From the NCBI GenBank assembly GCA_002083525.1, contig LWDM01000079.1, positions 1 through 64,000 on the forward strand: DNA of 64,000 nucleotides, in the 5' to 3' direction. Shown piece after piece: positions 8,640 through 16,313 of this stretch. The number at the start of each line of letters is the position of its first letter. Within the stretch, counting starts at the first letter, position 1. A model generated the notes under the pieces. It ran no database searches. It saw nothing but the letters and a program-made list of their open reading frames with translations, and was not told where the DNA came from. The position numbers and the translations under genes are program-made. This DNA comes from Proteobacteria bacterium SG_bin9 (GTDB lineage Bacteria > Pseudomonadota > Alphaproteobacteria > Rhizobiales > Xanthobacteraceae).

Positions 8640-9170
8640 TCACGAAGGCGTGCAACCCGCTCCGCTCACGCCCGTTTCGATCGGCGCTTCCACCGTCTGC
8701 CCCAACGCACTCGCGATCAGCGCACCCATCGCCATGTCGTCTTCCTGACCGAAGCCGTGATGCACGATGCGGCCGTCACGTCCGATCAGCACCGACGACG
8801 GCGTGCCGCGCAAGCCGTAACGCTCCATCGTCACCGGCAGCGGTGTGCCCTCGCCCGCCTGATCGACGCCGACCGGAAACGACAGCCGGTATTCATGGAT
8901 GAACGCTTCGAGCGACACCGGCGTCATCGCCGCGTGATGCTCGAACACGGTGTGCAGGCCGATCACCTGCAGATCGGTGTTGCGGAAGATCCGGTGCGCC
9001 CGCTCCGCCTGCGGCGTGCCGTGCGACACGCATCCCGGACACAGCATCTGGAATGCGTGCAGCAGCACCACGCGGCCGCGCAGAGCCGCGAGTGAGAGCG
9101 GCTCCTTGGTGTTGAACCAGCGCGACACGGCCAGTTCGGGAGCGGCTTCGATCCCGGTGTTCTTGTTCAT
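8640..9170 (-). CDS. Redoxin (TlpA/AhpC-type) family protein with CPGC motif
   Basis: This is a 176-residue thioredoxin-fold protein of the redoxin/AhpC-TSA group. The redox motif is CPGC at HAFQMLCPGCVSHG, about residues 44-47. The cis-proline region is GLRGTPSSVLIGRDGRI, typical of TlpA-like and redoxin domains. It has no signal peptide and so is probably cytoplasmic. The C-terminus ends in a third cysteine (SGAGCTPS). It lies downstream of a MarR regulator that has four cysteines of its own and a secreted protein of unknown function, on the same strand with gaps of 16 and 34 bases. The three probably form one redox-responsive operon. Confidence 0.83.
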   Translation of the reverse strand: MNKNTGIEAAPELAVSRWFNTKEPLSLAALRGRVVLLHAFQMLCPGCVSHGTPQAERAHRIFRNTDLQVIGLHTVFEHHAAMTPVSLEAFIHEYRLSFPVGVDQAGEGTPLPVTMERYGLRGTPSSVLIGRDGRIVHHGFGQEDDMAMGALIASALGQTVEAPIETGVSGAGCTPS

Positions 9171-9204
9171 GACACTCTCCTTGCTGGCCGCGTCACGTGT
9201 GCGG

Positions 9205-9924
9205 TTACTTTCCAGGCGCGACCTTGCCGGGCAAGCTCAGATTTCCGGATGCCACTTTGAACACGTTCGCCACGCACAGCAGCGGCGCGTGCAGGTTGGC
9301 ATTGATACGCAATCCGGCCGTGACGCCATCGAACGACGCGGTCGCGAGCGCGCCGATTTTTTCCAACGGCACGTGCGTTTCGACGGTCGCACCCGAGAGT
9401 GTCGTCTTGTAGTCGGGGCTGTCGATCAAGAGCGGCACGCCCGGCCAGGTGTCCGGCACCTTGGGCTTCGCGCCGTCCGGAATGTCGCGCACCTTCAATC
9501 CGCCGCCGCACGCCTTGTCTTCCGCCAACACCACCCAGTGCGGATGCCACGTGTCGCGGTTCTTCGCGCCTTTGGCGCCGTCGTCAAAATCCGGATGGAA
9601 CGTCACCGCAAGCGCGACGATGCCCTGATCCTTGTCGAAGCCGACGTCGGCGCTGTTAAGCGAGGTCGGCCATACATAGGCGTAAACCTCCGAGCCCGCG
9701 AACTTGCCGGTCGCCTTCGGCTGCGTTTTGCCGGCGCCGCCCCTCACACGTGTGCGGAAAATGGCGTGGCCATGGTCGGTCGTGATCTTGGTCTCGACGA
9801 TATCGAACGAGGCCTGCACGGCGGCGGCGCTCGCGCTCTTGATCTCGTGGGGCGATGCGGGTTGCGACAGGCAAAGCGAGGCCGTCGCGGCGAAGCCGAA
9901 GCTTCGCAGCCATTCAACGATCAT
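9205..9924 (-). CDS. Exported protein of unknown function in MarR-redoxin operon
   Basis: I do not recognise the family. The 239-residue product has a short signal peptide (hydrophobic core FGFAATASLCL, likely cleavage near ASPHEIKS), so it should be periplasmic. The mature part contains GSEVYAYVWPTSLNSADVGFD and WHPHWVVLAEDKACGGGLKVRD, with one or two histidine-tryptophan clusters and two cysteines. The gene begins 16 bases after the MarR stop and ends 34 bases before the redoxin start. Co-transcription suggests a role in handling an oxidant, a metal or a lipophilic compound, but this rests on position only. Confidence 0.7.
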   Translation of the reverse strand: MIVEWLRSFGFAATASLCLSQPASPHEIKSASAAAVQASFDIVETKITTDHGHAIFRTRVRGGAGKTQPKATGKFAGSEVYAYVWPTSLNSADVGFDKDQGIVALAVTFHPDFDDGAKGAKNRDTWHPHWVVLAEDKACGGGLKVRDIPDGAKPKVPDTWPGVPLLIDSPDYKTTLSGATVETHVPLEKIGALATASFDGVTAGLRINANLHAPLLCVANVFKVASGNLSLPGKVAPGK

Positions 9925-9940
9925 CAGAAACTCCTTCGGG

Positions 9941-10606
9941 TTACGGCGGCGTGGAGGTCTCCGGCGCGAACGCGCGCCAGGCCTCGGCCTGAGCGGACGG
10001 TTCGGCAGGCTCGTGTTCGGCGCAATCGAGACGCAGATGGCGTGTCCCGAATGCGGCGTTCACAAAGTTGCAGTGATGGGGTTTGTCGGCGTTCGCATGA
10101 GCATGCGGACGGAAATATTTGCAGGTCGCGCACATGCGCTGATCAGGCAACGCGCCGGCGATCTGCAGCGAGCGGATGAGTTTGGTGACGAGCAGCAGCA
10201 TGTCCGCCTGTTCGTCGGGCGCGAGCGCCGCCAGCGCGCGATCGGTCGCCATGGTGGTGAGGCCAATGGCTTTCACCGCCGCGCGCCCCGCCGCCGTCAC
10301 CCGCACCGCAATGGCGCGCGCGTCCTCGGCGTCAGCGCCCTTGCGGACGAGGCCTTTGCGCGCGAGCGCGTTCACGGAATCGGTCGCGGTCGGCTGCGTC
10401 ACGCCAAGGTGCGCAGCAACCTCCTTCACCCGCATGCCATCCGCGCCGCGCCCGGCGAGATACGACAGCACGAGGCTCTGCGTCGGATTGAGCCCCGCTG
10501 CACTCGCCGCCGACCATTGATCGGCTTTCAGCACGGTCGCCAAACGCTCGAGACCGTCGCGCAGGCGGCGCGGCAAAGGCTCGGACAGGGTATCGAAATC
10601 GGCCAT
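9941..10606 (-). CDS. MarR-family regulator with four-cysteine C-terminal extension
   Basis: This 221-residue protein has a winged-helix MarR domain over about residues 15-160; the recognition helix region reads VTQPTATDSVNALARKGLV. A C-terminal extension of about 60 residues holds four cysteines spaced C-x2-C-x16-C-x15-C, with nearby histidines (PHHC). Such spacing could bind a metal or an iron-sulfur cluster and make DNA binding redox-sensitive; this is inference. A 21-base palindrome lies 8 bases upstream of the start codon, so the gene is almost certainly autoregulated. It heads the operon with the exported protein and the redoxin. Confidence 0.88.
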   Translation of the reverse strand: MADFDTLSEPLPRRLRDGLERLATVLKADQWSAASAAGLNPTQSLVLSYLAGRGADGMRVKEVAAHLGVTQPTATDSVNALARKGLVRKGADAEDARAIAVRVTAAGRAAVKAIGLTTMATDRALAALAPDEQADMLLLVTKLIRSLQIAGALPDQRMCATCKYFRPHAHANADKPHHCNFVNAAFGTRHLRLDCAEHEPAEPSAQAEAWRAFAPETSTPP

Positions 10607-10613
10607 GACCGAT

Positions 10614-10634
10614 ATAGATAGGATTCCTATCTAT
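10614..10634 (-). promoter_or_regulatory. Perfect 21-base palindrome, MarR operator
   Basis: The sequence is ATAGATAGGA, a central T, then the exact reverse complement TCCTATCTAT. It ends 8 bases from the marR start codon, where it would overlap the transcription start or the promoter. Twenty-base, twofold symmetric sites are normal for MarR dimers, and no other regulator gene is adjacent. Confidence 0.8.
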
Positions 10635-10668
10635 CAGTCAAGTATCAATTCCCGGCCTCACAGAGCTG

Positions 10669-11725
10669 TCAGCGCGGGACTGCTTCGATCACCGAGAACA
10701 GCGATGCGGTCGGGATCGCGCGTTCAAAGGCGAAGCCTGCGCGTGCCAGCAGATCGCGGTACTCGGCCTCGGTCCGCTCGCGGGCGGTGGCGAACATCGC
10801 CATCATGTGAACATCGAGCAGATAACTGGTCGGATGCCCAGCCTCGGGATCCGGATTGAGGATAAGTTCGCCGATGAGGAGCCGTGCATCCGGCGCCATC
10901 GCCGCACGGCAGGAGGTGAGGATGCGCACGCAGTCGTCGTCCGGCCAGTCGTGCATGACCCAGTTCAGGAGATAGATGTCCGCGCCCTGCGGCACGCGAG
11001 AGAAGAAATCTCCGGCTTCGACCGTGATCCGCCCGTCGAGAAGCTTGTCCTTCGGCACGGCATCGACCACGTCCTTGCGATCGAAGATAATCCCGCGCGC
11101 GGACGGCGCCCGCGCCAGAACCCGCCGCAAAGCCTCCCCGTTGCCGCCGCCGACATCGGCAATCAATCTCGCGCCGGAGAAGTCGTAGGCCTCGGCGAAT
11201 GCACGATGGCGATCTTCCGGCGGATGCGATGAACTCGTCGAAGACGCGCGCCTCGTCGGGATGGGCACGCAGATAGTCGAACCGCGTCGCATTCCATGCC
11301 GCCTGATGTGGGGCTCCGCCCTTCAGCGCTTCGCCGAGCACGCCCCACGCCCGCCAGGACCCCTGCCCGGTCCAAAAGCGCGCGGCATAATGCAGGCTGC
11401 GATTGGCCGCATCCTTGCGCAGCAGCCGCGATCGCGGCGTGTGCGTGACTACGTCATCGCGCGCGATCCGGAAGATTCCGAACGCGGCGAGCGCGCGCAA
11501 CAATCGCAGCAGGGGTTGCGGCTCGACCTTGCACGCGGCCGCCAGATCATCGACCGAATGCGCGCCGTCGGAGGCGAGCTTGTCGGCGACCTCGATATCG
11601 GCTGCGACTGCGATCAGGCGCGAAATCTCGAACCCGCGGATCAGCAGATCGAGCGCGGCGTGGTCGTCCGCCGCGCCTTCGGTGATCGGATGGGGACGAG
11701 CGGCTTCGTAAGGTTCGGCTGACAT
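10669..11725 (-). pseudogene. O-methyltransferase family 2, broken by one-base frameshift
   Basis: Two overlapping frames together encode a class I SAM-dependent O-methyltransferase of the hydroxyneurosporene/acetylserotonin type. The first frame (start 11725) gives the dimerisation domain with HAALDLLIRGFEISRLIAVAA up to ARVFDEFIAS. The second gives EDRHRAFAEAYDFSGARLI, the SAM motif ADVGGGNGEALRR, and LLNWVMHDWPDDDC to the end. Removing one G (C on the plus strand) near 11217-11220 joins the frames as ...FIASAEDRHRAF... and makes a 351-residue protein of normal family length. This is either a recent inactivating insertion or a sequencing error; nothing else is damaged. It lies 62 bases downstream of the marR start and is read in the same direction. 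Confidence 0.8.
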
Positions 11726-11877
11726 GAGGTGAGCCTCACAGGTTCTTCGCCTTCCCGCATCATGGCGCAGAGATATGTCACCCGCGAGTCGAAATGACGA
11801 TGCGCGTTCCGCGTCAAAATGCCAAAGCGATCCTTATGATCCGCGCGACCGCGCCGTGTGCCGCAAATCCTCGTGCG

Positions 11878-12198
11878 TCAGATCAGCGAATACTGCGAGC
11901 GCTGCCGGTCAGCCAAGAGCGGCAACGCTTTCCCGAGAATGAGATCCTTGAAGTGCGCGCTGTCCGAGTGCGCCTGGAACGCCGCTTCATCCGCGAACAC
12001 TTCCCAGAACAGGTATTGATCCGGATCGGCTTTGTCGCGAGCGATCTGAAATACCTTCACGCCGGGTTCGGCCTGCGCTTGTGGAAGAAATTCGCGCAGG
12101 ATCGCCACGATCCTGTCGCCGTTGCCCGGCGCCACCTTCCAGCGCGCGGCGACAACCAACCCGCCCGCGATATCGCTATAGAAATCCTGTTTCACCAT
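11878..12198 (-). CDS. Antibiotic biosynthesis monooxygenase (ABM) domain protein
   Basis: This is a 106-residue ferredoxin-like alpha/beta barrel protein of the ABM/YgiN group, which includes cofactor-free quinol monooxygenases. Diagnostic segments are LREFLPQAQAEPGVKVFQIARD and FWEVFADEAAFQAHSDSAHFK. The start ATG 12198 follows a strong AAGGAG at 8 bases. YgiN-like proteins act on quinols or remove reactive quinones. It stands alone, 100 bases downstream of the peroxiredoxin gene on the same strand. Confidence 0.85.
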   Translation of the reverse strand: MVKQDFYSDIAGGLVVAARWKVAPGNGDRIVAILREFLPQAQAEPGVKVFQIARDKADPDQYLFWEVFADEAAFQAHSDSAHFKDLILGKALPLLADRQRSQYSLI

Positions 12199-12298
12199 CG
12201 TCGTCTCCTTGCTGTGTTGAGCAAGGAGACATTTGGCAACGATGGTCCTGTGTGTCACTTGAAGTCGCTTCGGCGCAGGCCGAAGCGATTGGGGCCGC

Positions 12299-12973
12299 TT
12301 ACGCGACGGCGGCGCGCAGGCTGTCGAGCACCGGTAACAGCTCGGACGGATCGGGACGCCGCGTGTAGTCGGGATTGACCTCGGCATAGGCGATCACACC
12401 ATCGGTGCCGATGACGAAGCGTGCCGGCATCGGCAGCACCCAGGCCGGATCGCCGTTGATCAGCGGCAGATCGTTGCCGAAGCTCTTGTAAAGCGCGACG
12501 AGTTCGTCCGGCAGCGCAAAGCGAATGCCGAAGGCGGCGGCCACGATGCTGTTCGCGTCGCTGAGGATCGGAAAGTTCAGCTTGTTGTCGCGCTGCGACT
12601 TGCGGCTGTTCGGCGCCGTCTGCGGCGAGATCGCGACGAGTTTGGCGCCGCGCGCAACGATGTCGGGCAGCGCCGCTTCCAGCGCCTGAAGCTCGATATT
12701 ACAGTAGGGACACCAGACGCCGCGATAGAACGAGATCACCAGCGGCCCCTGCTTCAGCAGATCGTGCAAGGACACCGGCTTGCCGTCGGCATCGGTCAGC
12801 GTGAACTCGGGGGCGACATCACCGGCCTTGCGGGCGCGTTGCGCCTGGCCGGATGCAATCAACGCCGCGGTGGCGCGGTGCATGGTCTCGATCGCCTCTT
12901 TCGGCGGCTTGAGCTGAAGCTTGCCGGCTTGGAAGTCGGCCTTGAAGGCATCCAGGCGGTCTTGCAGGGACAT
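12299..12973 (-). CDS. Peroxiredoxin-like AhpC/TSA family protein
   Basis: This is a 224-residue cytoplasmic protein. An N-terminal helical segment (LDAFKADFQAGKLQLKPPKEA) precedes the AhpC/TSA domain. The active-site loop is VISFYRGVWCPYCNIELQALE, a C-x2-C arrangement in which the first cysteine is the peroxidatic one and PYC suggests a second redox cysteine. The start was set at ATG 12973, 6 bases after GGAG. It is divergent from a LysR regulator 98 bases away, the classic arrangement for LysR control of a peroxide-response gene. Confidence 0.87.
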   Translation of the reverse strand: MSLQDRLDAFKADFQAGKLQLKPPKEAIETMHRATAALIASGQAQRARKAGDVAPEFTLTDADGKPVSLHDLLKQGPLVISFYRGVWCPYCNIELQALEAALPDIVARGAKLVAISPQTAPNSRKSQRDNKLNFPILSDANSIVAAAFGIRFALPDELVALYKSFGNDLPLINGDPAWVLPMPARFVIGTDGVIAYAEVNPDYTRRPDPSELLPVLDSLRAAVA

Positions 12974-13071
12974 GGTCATCTCCGTGGTTGGACTGCGATG
13001 ACCCAACAGTTGCCCTATCTGAGATTGAAGCGGTATACAGTCAATTCAGACATCATTTATCCGGATTTCAA

Positions 13072-13968
13072 ATGAGCGACCGGCTGCGGGAATTGGCGAT
13101 TTTCGTGCGCACCGCCGAGAGCGGCAGCTTCTCGCGTGCGGGCCGCGAACTCGGTTTGTCGCAACCTTCGGTGTCACGCGTGGTCAGCGAACTGGAAGCG
13201 CGGCTCGGCGTCACGCTGCTGTTGCGCACCACCCGGCAGATCACGCTCACCGACGCCGGCGAACTGTTTCTCGAACGCGCACGCGATATTCTTGCTGAAC
13301 TGGAAGACGCCGAGGATGCGGCGCGCGGCATCGACTCGCTGCGTGGCAATATTCGCATGGCGCTGCCGGTGATCTATGGCACACGCGAAATCATCCCGCG
13401 CCTGCCGGCATTTCTCGCCCGTCATCCGCAGTTGCGCATCGAGCTTGCAATCGCCGATCAGCGCCAGGACCTGATCGCCGAGGGCGCCGACATCGCCATC
13501 CGCATGGGGACACTCAGCGACTCTGCCTTTGGTGCACGCAAACTCACGACGGTAGAGCGCTGGATCGCCGCCTCGCCGGCCTACCTCAAGGCGCGCGGCA
13601 CCCCGAAAACCCCTGCCGATCTCACCAAGCACGATTGCATCACCACGCGTGGCGGCGCCGGCCGCGAGAGCTGGTCCTTCGCCCGCAACGGCACCGAGAT
13701 TTCGGTGGACGTTTACGGACGCATCGACACGCGTTCCGGTTCCGGCGTATTCGCCAGCGTCATGACGGGGCTCGGCATTGCGCAGGTGTCGAGCGCGATG
13801 TGCGGGGCCGAGGTCAAGGCGGGCACGCTCGTGCGGCTGCTGCGCGGTTACACGCTTGCGCCGATCGACGTGCACGCCGTGTTCCCCGGCGGGCCGAAAC
13901 CCTCGATCAAGGTGCGCGCGCTGACCGACTATCTCGCGCAGGACATCAAGCGCCGGAAGCTAGGCTGA
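13072..13968 (+). CDS. LysR-family transcriptional regulator
   Basis: This is a 298-residue LysR regulator. The winged helix covers residues 1-60, with LSQPSVSRVVSELEARLGVTLLLRTTRQI as the recognition region. The effector domain includes RMGTLSDSAFGARKL, typical of the subgroup next to oxidoreductases. The start ATG 13072 is the first methionine before SDRLRELAIF. It is divergent from the peroxiredoxin-like gene, so that gene is the probable target. The 98-base spacer contains AT-rich stretches but no LysR box I would defend. The end overlaps the convergent dienelactone hydrolase gene by 9 bases. Confidence 0.88.
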   Translation: MSDRLRELAIFVRTAESGSFSRAGRELGLSQPSVSRVVSELEARLGVTLLLRTTRQITLTDAGELFLERARDILAELEDAEDAARGIDSLRGNIRMALPVIYGTREIIPRLPAFLARHPQLRIELAIADQRQDLIAEGADIAIRMGTLSDSAFGARKLTTVERWIAASPAYLKARGTPKTPADLTKHDCITTRGGAGRESWSFARNGTEISVDVYGRIDTRSGSGVFASVMTGLGIAQVSSAMCGAEVKAGTLVRLLRGYTLAPIDVHAVFPGGPKPSIKVRALTDYLAQDIKRRKLG

Positions 13969-14787
13969 CCCCGATGTCAGCCTGCGCGCGAAGAACGCGA
14001 GGATTTCGTCGCGCGCAACGATGGTTGGCTGACCGGCCTCATCGATCAGGTTGACCGTGACGACGCTGTGCGGATACGGCACGTGCTTGGCGAAGAAGGA
14101 CGGCGTATCGGGATTGGCGGCGCTGTCCGGCAGCGTGCGCGCAACAAAACGATCGCCCAACGCGGCCGAGAGCGCGGCGAACCGCTCTGCCCGGCAGATC
14201 TGGTCGCCCGCGAAGCGATAGCCCATCACGGTGAGATCGTCGCGGTCGAGCCGTTCGCGCACGGCGGTGAGTTCGTCCGGCGCGATGTCGAGCCCGTCCG
14301 GCTTGTCGAGCGGCAGCGACGGCTGCGACAGCACCGGCGCGAGCACGGACTTCTCCAGCATCATCGACAGCGCGAAGTTGCCGGTGAAGCACATGCCGAT
14401 CGCACCGACGCCCGGCCCGCCGCACTCGCCGTGCGCCTGCTTGGCGAGCGCGCGCAGCCACTGCGTGACCGGGCTCGACTGGTTAGCGCCGAACGCGCGA
14501 AACTCGGCGCTGACACAGGCGCGCTGAAATACGGCCGCGCCCTCCTTCGCATCCGGCACGGCGCCGTCGCGTCCGAACAGCGACGGCATGTAGACCGTGA
14601 AGCCCGCATCGCGCACCCAGCGGCTGAAGCGCGCCACATGCGGACTGATGCCGGGCATCTCGGTCATGACGATGACCGCAGGCCCCTGTCCTGCTACGTG
14701 CACGACCTTGGCCGCGCCGTTCAGCGCGATCTCGCGCTTGGTGAAATCGTCGAGCGGATCGTCGACGGTGAGGTCACGCTTGGCCAT
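13960..14787 (-). CDS. Dienelactone hydrolase family protein
   Basis: This is a 275-residue alpha/beta hydrolase of the dienelactone hydrolase family, which opens lactones or cleaves related esters. The nucleophile motif is GMCFTG, with cysteine in the nucleophile position as in authentic dienelactone hydrolases (GxCxGG). It starts 20 bases after the tautomerase stop on the same strand, so the two genes form an operon behind the 15329-15364 motif. The start may be ATG 14787 or TTG 14793; a GGGAAGGG site lies slightly closer to the TTG. Substrate unknown. Confidence 0.85.
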   Translation of the reverse strand: MAKRDLTVDDPLDDFTKREIALNGAAKVVHVAGQGPAVIVMTEMPGISPHVARFSRWVRDAGFTVYMPSLFGRDGAVPDAKEGAAVFQRACVSAEFRAFGANQSSPVTQWLRALAKQAHGECGGPGVGAIGMCFTGNFALSMMLEKSVLAPVLSQPSLPLDKPDGLDIAPDELTAVRERLDRDDLTVMGYRFAGDQICRAERFAALSAALGDRFVARTLPDSAANPDTPSFFAKHVPYPHSVVTVNLIDEAGQPTIVARDEILAFFARRLTSGSA

Positions 14788-14807
14788 CGGCAATGTGCCC
14801 TTCCCGT

Positions 14808-15269
14808 TCAGGCGTTCGCAGCGACTCGATGGACGAGATGCTTGTAGCCGGACGACTTGATGAAGTCGTCAAGCTGCCAAAGCGCACCAGTCACGCCCCA
14901 GGTCCCGTCCGGCACGTCGGACATGATCAGCGACGTCACCACCGGCCGCGGATCGGAATCCGGCTTCGCCGCCGTAATCGCTGCCTGCATCAAACGCGAC
15001 GCTTCCGCACGCGCAGCTGCGTCGATGACGCCGGCAGGAACGTGGAACACGATCATCACCGGCAGCACCCGCGCGGTCAGATCGTTGCCGCCGAGCAGGA
15101 AGCAGCCGGCCTTCACCTCCTCGATGATCACGAGCGTGGTGGCTTCCTGCTTCGGGTCGTCGCCGATCTGTTCGACGGTCTTGGCAACTTTAGTGACGCC
15201 CTTGCCGAGACGCGCGCGTCCGGCTGCATCGAAAGCACCCTCGGGAATTTTCACGACAATATTTGGCAT
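14808..15269 (-). CDS. Tautomerase-superfamily protein
   Basis: The product is 153 residues. After removal of methionine the chain begins with proline (PNIVVKIPEGAFDAAGRARL), the catalytic N-terminal proline of the tautomerase superfamily. A second beta-alpha-beta half follows from about residue 66 (PVMIVFHVPAGVIDAAARAEASRLM), so this is the fused, two-unit form. The start ATG 15269 follows CAGGAGACGGCC. It is divergent from the GlxA-type regulator, and a motif shared with the flavin monooxygenase promoter region lies 60 bases upstream. It probably isomerises an unsaturated oxo-acid or a similar intermediate; the substrate is unknown. Confidence 0.8.
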   Translation of the reverse strand: MPNIVVKIPEGAFDAAGRARLGKGVTKVAKTVEQIGDDPKQEATTLVIIEEVKAGCFLLGGNDLTARVLPVMIVFHVPAGVIDAAARAEASRLMQAAITAAKPDSDPRPVVTSLIMSDVPDGTWGVTGALWQLDDFIKSSGYKHLVHRVAANA

Positions 15270-15328
15270 GGCCGTCTCCTGACTGCTGATGTCGCAGCGA
15301 TCATTGCCAGGAGGGGCGATTTCGGCTA

Positions 15329-15364
15329 GTGTCATAAATGACATTGTTCGCGGTTTTTTTGACA
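15329..15364. promoter_or_regulatory. Operator-like motif, copy 1 (tautomerase/GlxA intergenic region)
   Basis: It consists of AGTGTCA, 5 bases, the 14-mer GACATTGTTCGCGG, 6 bases and GACA. The first part is an inverted repeat, TGTCA-TAAA-TGACA. The same arrangement recurs at 17690-17726 with the 14-mer unchanged. Copy 1 lies 60 bases upstream of the tautomerase start and just before the divergent GlxA-type regulator, whose ATG is at 15375. I infer that it is the binding site of that regulator. Confidence 0.65.
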
Positions 15365-15374
15365 TGAGCATCCT

Positions 15375-16307
15375 ATGACCAAGGTCACCGTTCTGGAAAT
15401 CGACGGCTGCATGCCGTCCAGCGCCGCCATCACCCACGATGTGCTGGCAACCGCCAACGGCATCAGCAGCACGGCGAAACGCGCGCTGCCGTTCGCGGTG
15501 CAGACGGTCCAGTGCGGCCCGCGCCGCAAGCGTCCTACGCTCGGCAAAACCGATCTCGTGATCGTCCCCGGACTCGGCACCGCCTCGGTCGACGCGCTCG
15601 AGATGAAATTGAAGAGTCCGACAGGCCGCCAGGTCGCCGAGATACTAGGGGACGCTTTCGCCAACGGCGCGACCATCGCCGCGTCCTGCGCGAGCACCTT
15701 CCTGCTCGCGGAGACCGGCCTGCTCGACGGCCGCCGCGCGACGACGACGTGGTTCCTCGCGCCGCTGTTTCAGCGCAGGTATCCGAAGGTCGATCTCGTG
15801 ACCGATCAGATCGTGGTGGCGGACTGGCCGATCGCGACCGGCGGTGCGGCGATGGCGCAGATGGACCTGATGCTGGCCGTGATCAGCCGCTTCGCCGGTC
15901 CGCGCCTTGCCAAGACCTGCGCGAACTATCTGCTGCTCGACGAGCGCCGTTCGCAGGCGCCGTACATGGCGATCACGTACCTCGCGGGACAGGACCCGAA
16001 GATCGCCAAGGCCGAGAGCTGGGTGCGCAAGAACATCGGCCGCGATTTCGCGATCGAGGAGCTGGCGGCCGCGGCCGGCTTCGCGCCGCGCACCTTCGCG
16101 CGACGCACTGTTGCGACCTGCGGCCTCACGCCGATCCAGTTCGTGCAACGCATCCGGCTGGAGACGGCGCGCACGCTGCTCGAAAGCACACGCCTTTCCG
16201 TCGACGAGATCGCGCGCAAGGTCGGTTACGCCGAACCGTCGACCTTGCGCCGGCTGATCCGCCGCGACACCAAGCACGCGCCGGGACACTTCCGCCCGGC
16301 GGCGTGA
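15375..16307 (+). CDS. GlxA-type regulator (DJ-1/PfpI domain plus AraC helix-turn-helix)
   Basis: This 310-residue regulator has two domains. Residues 1-190 form a DJ-1/PfpI-like domain with LVIVPGLGTASVDALE and the nucleophile-elbow region IAASCASTFLLAETGLLDGRRATTTW. Residues 210-310 form a double AraC helix-turn-helix with IEELAAAAGFAPRTFARR and VDEIARKVGYAEPSTLRR. Members sense small metabolites such as carnitine, glycine betaine or amino acids; this ligand is unknown. It is divergent from the tautomerase-hydrolase pair and 6 bases from the convergent monooxygenase stop. A four-codon frame (15364-15378) overlaps its ATG and may be fortuitous. Confidence 0.87.
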   Translation: MTKVTVLEIDGCMPSSAAITHDVLATANGISSTAKRALPFAVQTVQCGPRRKRPTLGKTDLVIVPGLGTASVDALEMKLKSPTGRQVAEILGDAFANGATIAASCASTFLLAETGLLDGRRATTTWFLAPLFQRRYPKVDLVTDQIVVADWPIATGGAAMAQMDLMLAVISRFAGPRLAKTCANYLLLDERRSQAPYMAITYLAGQDPKIAKAESWVRKNIGRDFAIEELAAAAGFAPRTFARRTVATCGLTPIQFVQRIRLETARTLLESTRLSVDEIARKVGYAEPSTLRRLIRRDTKHAPGHFRPAA

Positions 16308-16313
16308 TCCGCG

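Noticed and set aside
15364..15378. Four-codon upstream frame overlapping the GlxA-type start codon
   Set aside because: Too short to judge, no ribosome binding site; kept only as a remark.
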